A DNA stretch of 10,030 nt from Candidatus Peregrinibacteria bacterium (GCA_016214225.1 JACROX010000011.1:1-10030); one strand, 5' to 3'; shown: positions 1 through 8,307, numbered from the stretch's first letter. Program-made: numbers and translations. Notes: generated by a model not told the origin, from the letters alone.

Positions 1-1
1 A

Positions 2-202
2 CCTAAAGGCAGCGTTTTAAAGGGGAGAAGAGATGTCCATGGTAAAGTGAAGCTTGTTTTGAAGAGGGGTGGTGTTGCGGCGAGCTGTAGTGATTTTGGA
101 GAAAGAGATGATGGTTGGAATCCAGATATATTTGATGGGGCCGGCGGTTATTGTAATGAGGACGAGTACGATTGAGTCCCGGTAGGGTGATATAAGCTCC
201 AT
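2..202. other. Ambiguous left edge: two antisense open frames in codon register
   Basis: Two frames are open here and are exact codon-register complements. The + frame runs from the window edge to a TGA at 173-175 and would give a hydrophilic, acidic C-terminus ending CNEDEYD. Most of its codons start with a purine, as real coding frames tend to. The - frame starts with ATG at 202 and ends at 17, giving 61 residues with a hydrophobic stretch (SIVLVLITITAGPIKYIW) that could be one membrane segment. At most one is likely to be real. I recognise neither. No Shine-Dalgarno precedes the - ATG. Confidence 0.2.
188..196 (+). promoter_or_regulatory. Possible extended -10 promoter for the gene at 231
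   Basis: TGATATAAG matches the extended -10 form TGnTATAAT at eight of nine positions. The predicted transcription start is near 203, leaving a leader of about 28 nt before ATG 231. No good -35 box lies at normal spacing. The leader has no Shine-Dalgarno sequence. Confidence 0.35.
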
Positions 203-230
203 TTTGGGATGAGCCGCTTAAATTTGTTTT

Positions 231-731
231 ATGGGAAAATCGGAAGGTGAATCAGGTCAAGGGAGAATTGTTAATGTGCTTGAGGAAGTTACTCCTGATA
301 GAATTAATTTTCTTGGAGAAGTTCTAACCCATGCCATTCATAGTGGCGGATTTACCGGTGGTGATATTCATAAGTTTTCTGTAGGGGATTTGGTTGTTGT
401 TAAAAGGATGATTGATATGTCAAGGCCTAAAGTGTCACTTTCTCGAGCTGATGCTTATGTCAGTTCTGTTATTGGAAAGATGAGGGATAGTTTTGCGATG
501 CGGCTTCTTGAGATGAGGATTCCTCATGAAGTTGTTAATGATTATTTGTCGCGGGTTTATAGTTTTGAGCCTGATGTTTTTGAAGCTGTAGATACTCAAG
601 TTACAGAGAGGCTGGAAGAGCTTGGGGCTGGTCATCTTTGTGTTTTTGAAGATGATAATGAAGAGGCTTCGTGGAGATTTGGGTCGAAAGGTTTTCCGAG
701 CGCTTCTATTTCCACTACTCCAAAATCTTGA
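231..731 (+). CDS. Hypothetical protein, 166 aa, unrecognised
   Basis: I do not recognise this protein. It is soluble-looking, without a signal peptide or membrane segment, and is rich in Val, Asp, Glu, Arg and Met. The middle (about residues 60-130) reads as amphipathic helices, for example around RMIDMSRPKVSLSRADAY and the MRLLEMRIPHEVVNDYLSRV stretch. Start: the first ATG, 28 nt below a possible extended -10 box, with no Shine-Dalgarno. Its last 33 codons or so lie antisense to the 3' end of grpE, and this tail (after about CVFEDDNEE) changes to a Ser/Lys/Phe-rich sequence. The native C-terminus may therefore have been replaced by antisense grpE sequence. The rest of the frame is long and coherent, so a real gene is likely, but its function is unknown. 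Confidence 0.6.
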   Translation: MGKSEGESGQGRIVNVLEEVTPDRINFLGEVLTHAIHSGGFTGGDIHKFSVGDLVVVKRMIDMSRPKVSLSRADAYVSSVIGKMRDSFAMRLLEMRIPHEVVNDYLSRVYSFEPDVFEAVDTQVTERLEELGAGHLCVFEDDNEEASWRFGSKGFPSASISTTPKS

Positions 732-1138
732 AGAATTTTATTTAATTGGTTTATTGAAATTTCGAGGCCTTCGTACCATTTTTTTACATCATCTGTTGGG
801 TTTTGGGGGAAGTGTTGTTTCGCGCGGTTTAGGTTGTCGATTATGGGGAGAAGACTTTTTATAAGGTCCGTATTTGCCATGAAAATAATTGTTTTTCTGT
901 CTTCTTCATGCCTTCTTTTTAAGTTTGTCATATCGGCTATCATGCGTTTCGCGGTTTCGGTCATTTGAGAAAGTTCTTCTTTTGTTTTTGCAAGTTCGTC
1001 CGGGTTTTGTTCACTTAAAACTGTCTCGTCTGAAATCGCTTCGTCAAGGTTTTTGGCTTCTTTCCGAGCTTCTTCGAGTTTCTTTTTTAGGTCGATTTTT
1101 CCATCTTTCTGATTGTTGTCGTCTTTTTTTGAATCCAT
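632..1138 (-). CDS. grpE: GrpE nucleotide-exchange factor, C-terminally truncated
   Basis: GrpE is the cytoplasmic nucleotide-exchange factor of the DnaK chaperone: it opens the DnaK ATPase domain to release ADP. Seen here (168 aa): a charged Lys/Glu-rich N-terminus with a long coiled coil (about 15-80), the four-helix-bundle region with LLPIIDNLNRA near 96-106 and YEGLEISINQLNKIL near 122-136, then the signature FGVVEIEALGKPFDPNLHEA ending at 158. Family members continue for about 40 more residues as a beta domain that contacts DnaK. Here the frame runs only ten residues further (SSLSSSKTQR) and stops. Neither other frame restores the missing domain. ATG 1138 shares its A with the hrcA TGA (TGATG), so the two are probably translationally coupled. 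The identity is sure; whether the protein works is doubtful. Confidence 0.9.
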   Translation of the reverse strand: MDSKKDDNNQKDGKIDLKKKLEEARKEAKNLDEAISDETVLSEQNPDELAKTKEELSQMTETAKRMIADMTNLKRRHEEDRKTIIFMANTDLIKSLLPIIDNLNRAKQHFPQNPTDDVKKWYEGLEISINQLNKILQDFGVVEIEALGKPFDPNLHEASSLSSSKTQR

Positions 1139-1732
1139 CAGCTTTCAAGTAATTTTTTAATTTCCGCCACAAGCGCGATGTTGAATGAGTAGTTCATGCG
1201 TTTCGGGCCGAGTACTCCCAAATATCCGTCGAACCCTTTTTTATGATATTTTGTCACGAGGATGCTGCAACTTTGGATTTGCTCAAGTATGTTTTCTTCT
1301 CCGATGAATGTTTTTACATTGTCGGTTATGTCTAAAGAATTGCTTGTCTGGCGTTGTCGCGAAACTTACCAAATTTGTGGCTCGCGCCAGAATTGAAATC
1401 GCGTCATACAATTCCTCTCTTACTTTGCTCGCGTCATGGTCGCGTTTGAGTGTTTGAATGAGTTTTACGGCTTCTTTTCTGTCTTTTTCGTAATCGATCA
1501 TTTCGTCCACGAAAAGTCTGTAAGCTTTGTCCGTGGGGACTCTTCCCGCCGAAGTGTGAGGTTGATAAATGTATCCTTCGTCTTCCAACTCAACCATGTC
1601 GTTTCTGATTGTGGCGGGGGATACATGAAAATGATAACTTACGAGGATTGTGTTTGATCCAACCGGTTCGGCTGTCTGGATAAAATGATTTATGATTGAT
1701 TTTAATACTTGGCGTTTTCTATCTTCGGACAT
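1138..1732 (-). pseudogene. hrcA: HrcA heat-shock repressor, frameshifted and missing its middle
   Basis: HrcA is the dimeric repressor that binds CIRCE operators in front of heat-shock genes. The N-terminal frame (1732 to 1283) has the winged-helix domain: AEPVGSNTI, then [19 protein letters not shown] and [16 protein letters not shown]. It continues to [10 protein letters not shown] and then goes out of frame, stopping after 149 residues. From about 1340 down to the TGA at 1138-1140 another frame gives a clear HrcA C-terminus: [19 protein letters not shown], then GYLGVLGPKRMNYSFNIAL and KKLLES. The two parts overlap near 1325-1345. The whole locus is 595 nt, enough for about 198 residues, whereas HrcA is usually 240-340. 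The segment between PDKQFF and the FIGEEN region (family: GLSN...QPEF) is missing, so this is an internal deletion with a net frameshift, not a single-base slip. The gene lies between gap and grpE. Confidence 0.85.
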
Positions 1733-1758
1733 GTTTGTTTGTTAGAAACTGATTTTTT

Positions 1759-2770
<1,012 letters not shown>

Positions 2771-2792
2771 TTATTGGATAAAAATTTGTTAG

Positions 2793-2821
2793 AGTATAAA
2801 TATCAAAAGGATTTATTTCAA
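2793..2821 (-). promoter_or_regulatory. Sigma70-type promoter for gap-hrcA-grpE
   Basis: On the minus strand TTGAAA (2816-2821), a 17-nt spacer and TATACT (2793-2798) make a good housekeeping promoter. The predicted start is near 2786, about 28 nt before the gap ATG at 2758. The -35 box lies inside the last codons of the upstream gltB 3' gene, so gap can be transcribed independently of gltB. I see no CIRCE inverted repeat here. Confidence 0.6.
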
Positions 2822-3886
2822 GGGTACGATTTTTACGAAATTTAATTTTTCCGTGTCACAATTCTCTAAAATTCTACCGGCTTTTTGGCTTTGTGTTTCT
2901 TTAAAATAATCTTCAAGTCTTTCTTTTAAATCGTCGAAATCCATATCTTGCATTTCATCAATTGCAACGTAGTCTTTGGAGATTCTTTGTCTTCTTTCTC
3001 TTGTAGGGTCGTAAGCAAAAATTTTACCGCCCGTCATTCTGGAGCCGATATCGCTGATCCAATCATCCAACATGTATCCTTCGCCATCAGTCATATACTC
3101 AAAAGGGTAATCCGTTGCTCCTTCTGACACGATTACGGCACCGCTATTGCGAACTCCAAGACGCGCGCCGGCTTTTCCAGGACAATAGAATGTACCGCCC
3201 GTTGCCCACATGCAGGCTTGATTTCCGACAAGTACTTGCCCTTCCCGCTCTCTTAAATCACGATGAACTCTCAAAATAATTTTTGCGTTACCGCTCATTC
3301 CCTGTCCCACGGAATCATTCAAAGACCCTTCGTGTCTTATTACCATGCCATTACCGGACCATGCTCCATAATTATGTCCACCTTCCCCAACAGTATTGAT
3401 AGTAATAACCTGATCGTTGCCCAAAGCGCCCAATCTCTCCATTTGCTCATAAATAAGACCAGAAAGACCTACGCCAACTTCACGGTCTGTATTTTTAATA
3501 TTATAGTGAAGGTCAAGAGTTCTAATCTTTCCAGCCAAAAAGTCTTTTGAATCTTCCAAAATTCTATCACTCAAGGGATTATTATAAACATTCGCGACTG
3601 ATTCACTTGCGTCGGAAATTATATTCTCCGGAGTCATCCACTGTGGTGGTTCACATTTGGCTAAAACCACTTGTTCCATATCCAAACTGTCGACAACAGG
3701 ATTCCCCGTTTCTTTTTGAGAGAGACCATCCACGTCACCAACCATTTTTTCAAATTCCTCTTCGGTAATATCCATCTTAGCAAGCTCCTTCCGGATATCG
3801 CGAGCTAAAGCCAAAATACCATTTTTAACACCTTCTGATCCCTCTTCTATTTGGAACTCGTCTTGTAATTCATCGCCAATATCCAT
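2813..3886 (-). CDS. gltB: Glutamate synthase large subunit, separate GXGXG domain
   Basis: This is the C-terminal part of glutamate synthase alpha subunit as its own 357-residue gene. An acidic N-terminus (about 1-110) contains LALARDIRKELAKMDITEEE, which matches the helix that follows the Fe-S site in full-length GltB. Next comes the start of the GXGXG beta-helix domain: IRTLDLHYNIKNTDREVGV near 120-140, then INTVGEGGHNYGAWSGNGM, SVGQGMSGNAKIILR, VGNQACMWATGG, KAGARLGVRNSGA and GEGYMLDDW, to about 290. In GltB this helix is structural and helps connect the glutaminase and synthase sites. The ATG at 3886 shares its A with the upstream TGA (TGATG). A GTG one codon earlier is a possible alternative start. 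Two-gene GltB arrangements exist in other lineages, notably archaea. I read this as fission at a linker, not as a frameshift. Confidence 0.88.
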   Translation of the reverse strand: MDIGDELQDEFQIEEGSEGVKNGILALARDIRKELAKMDITEEEFEKMVGDVDGLSQKETGNPVVDSLDMEQVVLAKCEPPQWMTPENIISDASESVANVYNNPLSDRILEDSKDFLAGKIRTLDLHYNIKNTDREVGVGLSGLIYEQMERLGALGNDQVITINTVGEGGHNYGAWSGNGMVIRHEGSLNDSVGQGMSGNAKIILRVHRDLREREGQVLVGNQACMWATGGTFYCPGKAGARLGVRNSGAVIVSEGATDYPFEYMTDGEGYMLDDWISDIGSRMTGGKIFAYDPTRERRQRISKDYVAIDEMQDMDFDDLKERLEDYFKETQSQKAGRILENCDTEKLNFVKIVPLK

Positions 3887-6800
3887 CACGCCTTCTTTCC
3901 CAACATCCCAACAAAATGCTTGCGCTGTCTTTCTTCATCCTGTGTCGTAATGCCGCGCGGACATCTGTTGGTATGGCAATTTGAACAAGCGATACATTGG
4001 ACATAAGTCATTAGTAAAGTTCCAAGACCTATCGAATCCGCTCCCATTTTACGTATCTTCACAAAATCAATGGCGGTCATCATTTTGCCGTCAGCAACAA
4101 GCTTAACTCTCTTTCTCAATCCGGCTTTGACCAAATATTGATGTATCTCAGAGAGACCGATTTCAACAGGATAACCACAATATTCAACGGATTGCTCACC
4201 CGCGGCGCCGGTTCCGGCATCGAATCCGCTTACTTCCAAAATATCGGCGCCGGCCTTAACTGCACCAACCGCGATAGCTCCCAATCCCGGCATAGAAGCT
4301 ATTTTGATGGAAATTTTTACGCGCGGATTGAGAGCCTTGTAGCCTCTGATCCTGGCCTGTAAATCCTCAATACTGTAAATATCATGGTTTGGCGGCGGAG
4401 AAATGAGTCTCGTACCGATTCTTACCTGGCGTACTTCAGCGATAAATCTATCCACTTTTTCGCCCGGCAAAGCCCCTCCTTCTCCAGGCTTTGCACCCTG
4501 TGAAATTTTGATACAAATCTCATCGGCTTCACAGGCGTATTGTCTGTCGGCTCCCCATCCGGCGGTACCAAACTGTCTTGAATAAGACCTGTCCAATGGT
4601 CTCTTTCCATTTCTGCTGCGTGATTTTTCCTCTCCACCTTCACCACTGGCGGACATAACTCCAAGCTTATTGCAACCGCGAACCATTGTGGCATGAGCAA
4701 CTTTCCCATGCGCACCCAAAGACATGTGAGCCATTCTCAAAGATTTCAAGATGGTTTCGATTTTTGGAGCTTTAGCCAACAATTCCGGGGTTGTCTCGTC
4801 ATGTTTATATCCTATGTCCAAGCAATCGCGCAGAGTCAAAATTTTGTTGAGCCTCCTCTTACTGCCGGCTTGAAAAGCAATATCGGAAAGTTCCTCATTT
4901 GAAAGTTCAGTTTCGTCAAAAAGCTGGGGAAAATCGGTAAGTTTTAGAGTGTCATCATCTTCGATGGCTTTATGAAACAATTTTATGAGAGCTTCTCTGT
5001 CGGGTTTCGCAGCCTGATTGAAAAATTCTCTTGTAAGATTATCGTATGCTCCTTCTTTCTGATCCTCTTTTTCGGTTGTATTTTCAAACCATTTTGCGGG
5101 GTCGCCTAGTCTTAGCAATTGAGCCTTAACCAAGGACTGATAAATCAATTGCATGCCAATTCCTCCAACTTGAGAAACGGTTTTGGCGCCGCCGTTTTTT
5201 GCGACTTCCGGAGCCAATCCAATCGCGCTGAACCAATATCCCATCCTTGCGCCGATGGCTGTCGTAATTCCAACTTTTGACATCATTCTGACAAGCTCTG
5301 TATTCAATTCTTTATGTAAATTGGTCAACGCCTGCTCCGAATTATCGGCCATATGAGCCACTTCTTCCAGTAACCATGGACATACGCCGGAAGCGCCTTG
5401 AGATATAAGCAGGCCTATATCGTGAGCGCTGCGAATTGTCCCTGAATCGACAACAAGAGAAATATTTCTGTCAAATCCATGATTAACCAGCTCTGTATTT
5501 ATTTCCTGCACCACTAAAACTGGAGGAATCGCCATACTCGCAACTTCACCGTTAAACGCATTTCTGTCGGACAAAATAACTACGGACGGACCGCGGCCGC
5601 TATGTGATGAGCCCAGTTTTAGAACTTCCTTTTTTATATGAGCAATTTTTGCCAAAAAGGCCTTGTAGTCTCCATGAAACGAAATATCAATTTCCTTTAC
5701 CTTTGGAGCTTCCATAGGGTTGTCTGTATATGCTTCATCAGACTTTTCTTTCATTTCTTTCAAAACTTCGGATGTTTGTATCGGAGTCTTTACGTGCCAT
5801 TGCGGATAAATTTTAGGATAAGCTCTATTTTCAAGTGTCATTTCCGGTTTACGGCCGAGATGCACGTCTGTTTCAATAACATCCGGTTCACCTTCGGGAT
5901 CAAAAGGCGGGTTTGTAATCTCGGCTGCCTTTGCCAGATACAAGTCATTTAAATTATTAATGTGTGGATCCAGTATTGCCAATGGGCCATGAAACCCCAT
6001 GGATGTTATAATATTTTTACCATTTCCGATTCGCTCGACAGCACTCTCAATTCTTGCGTCGGTCCACCCAAATCCAGCCAATTTTGCCGACAAAACGGGA
6101 TCGTTTTTAACTTCTTTCGCGGAAATTTTTACCTTGGAAACGGTATCCTTTGTTGATGAATTTTTAGGAATAAGAAGTCCGATGGTACTAAGTTCCTCCC
6201 AGTTCAATCCGGTGTGTCTAAGCACATCCTCCATCAATTCATCGTCTGTCAAAATTTTCCCTCCCGATAGCTTGGCGGCTAAAGTGCTTCCAGCGGTCAA
6301 ACTGCCTGTATGCAAAACATCCTTATATTCAAACGGTATTGCTCCATCTTCGCTCGCAACAATAAGCCTTTTTCCCATTCTTTTCCCGTCTTTATATTCC
6401 ATCTCCTTCCACCTCGCGGGCCTAAGACCCAGACGATCCATATGTACGACGAAATGCTCATCATCCAAAGCAAAAGCGGCTGTTGGTCCTTCCCACATTC
6501 CAAAAGATCCCATCGCGCGTTTGCTGGCCTGAAGAAATTTTTTCACATATGGATCATCGGTTTTCAACAATGATGGAGGAATCAATCGTATCAAAGCCTC
6601 GGGCAAGGGAACGCCGTTTACCAACATCAATTCCAAAGCGTCGTTTAGATGCGCGGAATCACTGCCGCCATTAACCAAAACTTTTTCCATTTGATCTGTC
6701 ACAACATTTGTCGAAAATCTGTTGTGGACAATCGCGGCAATTGCCTTAAGCAGCTCTAATATTGGAAAAAACTTTCTCAACTCCGGTCCCATTAAAACCC

Positions 6801-7452
6801 CCTTAAACACAACTCTGTCCATGGCCAAAGAAGCAAGTTTAACCCCACGAATACGATTGTTTATCCTTCTGGAAACACGATAAAGAGTTGTCGCGTCATG
6901 CTGGCGATCTATTCCCGGGACCAAATATGTTATTTTATGATACTTAGGAATTCTCGGTATACGTCTCGGGTCAATACAATTTTCGTCGGTTTTAATTTCC
7001 TCCCAATCCAAAACTTTAAGGCCTCTTCTCTGGAAACAATCATTTATGGCTCTTCGTGTTTCCTCGGTATCCAAATCTGTTAGAGAACGATCAAAATGAA
7101 ACACCGCGACCTGAACATCTTTTGGATCATGAATTTCATGTCTTTGTCTTTCGGTCAACATATCCGTCCATTGCGTTTTATCTTTGGTGTCCATCAAAAT
7201 ACCGTAACCATCCGCGCCAAAAACTTTTCCTCGATCATCAATACTGAGACCGCTACGAAAGGGCATGTTTTCTCCCGCACTAATAGCTAATTGAACATTT
7301 TTGCTACTTGCGATACCGTCCATATCCACGACTCCGGCAACTCCGCAGGCACCGTGGTCCTCAGCTGTTTCAACTTCCTGACTCGCAGTTTTTTTAAGAT
7401 ATATGAGTCTTGTTTCAGCAAATTCCCGCTTCTTTTGACAAAACTTTAACAT
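3886..7452 (-). CDS. gltB: Glutamate synthase large subunit, amidotransferase and FMN/3Fe-4S synthase part
   Basis: Glutamate synthase transfers the amide of glutamine to 2-oxoglutarate, giving two glutamates. Numbering from ATG 7452 (1188 aa): a 35-residue propeptide ends HGA, then nucleophile Cys36 (CGVAGVVDMDG). VHNRFSTN is at 242-249, GSDSA at 263-267, the DRLGLRPARW stretch at 339-348, LAILDP...TNPPFDP at 491-519, GGIGMQLI at 763-770, HMSLGAHGKVAHA then SASGEGGEE at 934-942, QGAKPGEGGALPGEKV at 985-1000, and GFDAGTGAA at 1076-1084. Cys1153, 1159 and 1164 keep the C-x5-C-x4-C 3Fe-4S pattern, with an extra Cys1156. Odd points: HRG becomes FRS, and only 13 residues separate RFSTN from GSDSA, so the usual HNGEINT stretch is absent. 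Start: the frame is open up to 7656 inside tsaC, but 7452 is the nearest ATG to the Cys and lies just below a plausible promoter. No gltD is in the window. Confidence 0.9.
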   Translation of the reverse strand: MLKFCQKKREFAETRLIYLKKTASQEVETAEDHGACGVAGVVDMDGIASSKNVQLAISAGENMPFRSGLSIDDRGKVFGADGYGILMDTKDKTQWTDMLTERQRHEIHDPKDVQVAVFHFDRSLTDLDTEETRRAINDCFQRRGLKVLDWEEIKTDENCIDPRRIPRIPKYHKITYLVPGIDRQHDATTLYRVSRRINNRIRGVKLASLAMDRVVFKGVLMGPELRKFFPILELLKAIAAIVHNRFSTNVVTDQMEKVLVNGGSDSAHLNDALELMLVNGVPLPEALIRLIPPSLLKTDDPYVKKFLQASKRAMGSFGMWEGPTAAFALDDEHFVVHMDRLGLRPARWKEMEYKDGKRMGKRLIVASEDGAIPFEYKDVLHTGSLTAGSTLAAKLSGGKILTDDELMEDVLRHTGLNWEELSTIGLLIPKNSSTKDTVSKVKISAKEVKNDPVLSAKLAGFGWTDARIESAVERIGNGKNIITSMGFHGPLAILDPHINNLNDLYLAKAAEITNPPFDPEGEPDVIETDVHLGRKPEMTLENRAYPKIYPQWHVKTPIQTSEVLKEMKEKSDEAYTDNPMEAPKVKEIDISFHGDYKAFLAKIAHIKKEVLKLGSSHSGRGPSVVILSDRNAFNGEVASMAIPPVLVVQEINTELVNHGFDRNISLVVDSGTIRSAHDIGLLISQGASGVCPWLLEEVAHMADNSEQALTNLHKELNTELVRMMSKVGITTAIGARMGYWFSAIGLAPEVAKNGGAKTVSQVGGIGMQLIYQSLVKAQLLRLGDPAKWFENTTEKEDQKEGAYDNLTREFFNQAAKPDREALIKLFHKAIEDDDTLKLTDFPQLFDETELSNEELSDIAFQAGSKRRLNKILTLRDCLDIGYKHDETTPELLAKAPKIETILKSLRMAHMSLGAHGKVAHATMVRGCNKLGVMSASGEGGEEKSRSRNGKRPLDRSYSRQFGTAGWGADRQYACEADEICIKISQGAKPGEGGALPGEKVDRFIAEVRQVRIGTRLISPPPNHDIYSIEDLQARIRGYKALNPRVKISIKIASMPGLGAIAVGAVKAGADILEVSGFDAGTGAAGEQSVEYCGYPVEIGLSEIHQYLVKAGLRKRVKLVADGKMMTAIDFVKIRKMGADSIGLGTLLMTYVQCIACSNCHTNRCPRGITTQDEERQRKHFVGMLGKKA

Positions 7453-7477
7453 GTATTGGTAAAAAAAAATTGTTTCT

Positions 7478-7505
7478 AAGTTAGCAAAATCTTTCTGAAA
7501 ATCAA
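7478..7505 (-). promoter_or_regulatory. Possible gltB promoter
   Basis: On the minus strand TTGATT (7500-7505), a 16-nt spacer and TAACTT (7478-7483) preceded by TGC (7484-7486) form an extended -10 promoter of moderate quality. The predicted start is near 7471, about 19 nt before ATG 7452, which supports that ATG over upstream ones. It is the divergent partner of the tsaC promoter. No Shine-Dalgarno is visible in the short leader. Confidence 0.4.
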
Positions 7506-7561
7506 ATAACATACTAAAATGGTCTAAATAAGGAATTGACGAAATCCTTCCATTGTCTTGT

Positions 7562-7569
7562 GCTATAAT
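7562..7569 (+). promoter_or_regulatory. Extended -10 promoter giving leaderless tsaC mRNA
   Basis: TGCTATAAT is a perfect TGnTATAAT extended -10 (hexamer 7564-7569). A TTGACG lies at 7536-7541, but its 22-nt spacing is too long to be a normal -35. The expected start seven bases after the hexamer is 7576, which is exactly the A of the tsaC ATG, so the mRNA would have no leader. Confidence 0.6.
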
Positions 7570-7575
7570 TCTCGC

Positions 7576-8178
7576 ATGAAGATTGTTAAGATGAATGATA
7601 AAGGTGTCCTTCCTGAAGCTGTGCGGATTTTGAAGCATGGAGGAGTTGTTATGCATCCGACTGAGACGTGTTATGGCTTGGCTGTGGATGTGTGTAATCG
7701 GCAGGCTTTGGGGAAATTGTATAAGCTGAAAGGCAGGGATGTTTCGAAGCCTTTGAGTATTTTGGTGTCTGACTTGAAAATGGCGCGGAAGTATGGTGTG
7801 TTTTCCGATAAGGCTTTGGAGCTGGCTTGTAAATATTGGCCTGGGCCGCTTTCAATTGCCGTGCCGAGGAGCGGGGAACTGCCGAGTTTTTTTAATAATG
7901 GTGTTGAGTTTGCGTCTATGCGTTGTTCAAGTGATAAATTTTCTTCCAAACTTGTGAATATGTTTGGTTCTCCGATCACTACCACAAGCGCTAATGTTTC
8001 AGGTAAGCTGCCTTTGTATGAAGTTGATGACGAGGTATTGGCTGACTTTGGTGAATCTGTTGATTTGGTTGTGGACGGCGGAGAGTTTGTTGTTAAAGAG
8101 CCTTCGACTATTGTGAAGGTGGATGGGGATAAAGTGGAAGTTCTTAGGGAGGGGGAAATTCTTTTTAAGAATTTATAG
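7576..8178 (+). CDS. tsaC: Threonylcarbamoyl-AMP synthase, TsaC/Sua5/YrdC family
   Basis: TsaC makes threonylcarbamoyl-adenylate from threonine, bicarbonate and ATP. This is the first step towards the t6A37 modification of ANN-decoding tRNAs, and it acts in the cytoplasm. At 200 aa it is a stand-alone YrdC domain without the Sua5 extension. Motifs seen: HGGVVMHPTETCYGLAVD at 21-38, KGRDVSKPL with the K-x-R pair Lys52/Arg54 and Lys58, YWPGPLSIAVP at 88-97, ITTTSANVSG with Ser138/Asn140, and the late EPSTIVKV at 175-182. Start: ATG 7576 matches the family N-terminus (KIVK then the first helix) and sits at the predicted transcription start. An in-frame TTG lies upstream at 7558, but it falls before the -10 box. 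It is divergent from gltB and followed by a long non-coding stretch, so probably monocistronic. Confidence 0.93.
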   Translation: MKIVKMNDKGVLPEAVRILKHGGVVMHPTETCYGLAVDVCNRQALGKLYKLKGRDVSKPLSILVSDLKMARKYGVFSDKALELACKYWPGPLSIAVPRSGELPSFFNNGVEFASMRCSSDKFSSKLVNMFGSPITTTSANVSGKLPLYEVDDEVLADFGESVDLVVDGGEFVVKEPSTIVKVDGDKVEVLREGEILFKNL

Positions 8179-8307
8179 AATACAAAAGTTATACAACAGA
8201 GTTCATTTTGTTCAACTTTAAATTTGTTTTGCCTGTTTTCTTTTTACTGTAGCGGTAATTGTTGAGTACTAATGTTGTTTGTGAGTAGTTTTTTTGAACT
8301 TTCAGGC

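Noticed and set aside
632..1140. Recoded TGA (Gly, as in Gracilibacteria) to explain the short GrpE and the early HrcA stop
   Set aside because: Reading through the TGA at the end of grpE gives no GrpE beta domain, and the TGA codons at hrcA/grpE and at the gltB split sit exactly at start codons, so TGA acts as a stop here.
622..1152. Open frames on the + strand across grpE (622-864 and 889-1152)
   Set aside because: They are antisense to clearly recognisable GrpE coding sequence, are Phe/Leu/Ser-rich as expected of shadow frames, and show no family motif.
4422..4715. 97-residue minus-strand frame inside the synthase domain, considered as a sign of a frameshift
   Set aside because: The main frame keeps GltB motifs on both sides (SASGEGGEE, QGAKPGEGG), so the alternative frame is a shadow.
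7452..7656. Extended gltB start at 7656 or at in-frame ATGs between 7452 and 7656
   Set aside because: This would overlap tsaC and both promoters, and would give an unusually long propeptide of about 100 residues before the catalytic Cys. ATG 7452 gives a normal 35-residue propeptide.
8179..8260. Rho-independent terminator after tsaC
   Set aside because: AAAGTT and AACTTT can pair weakly, but the stem is AT-only with a long loop and has no proper U-tract.
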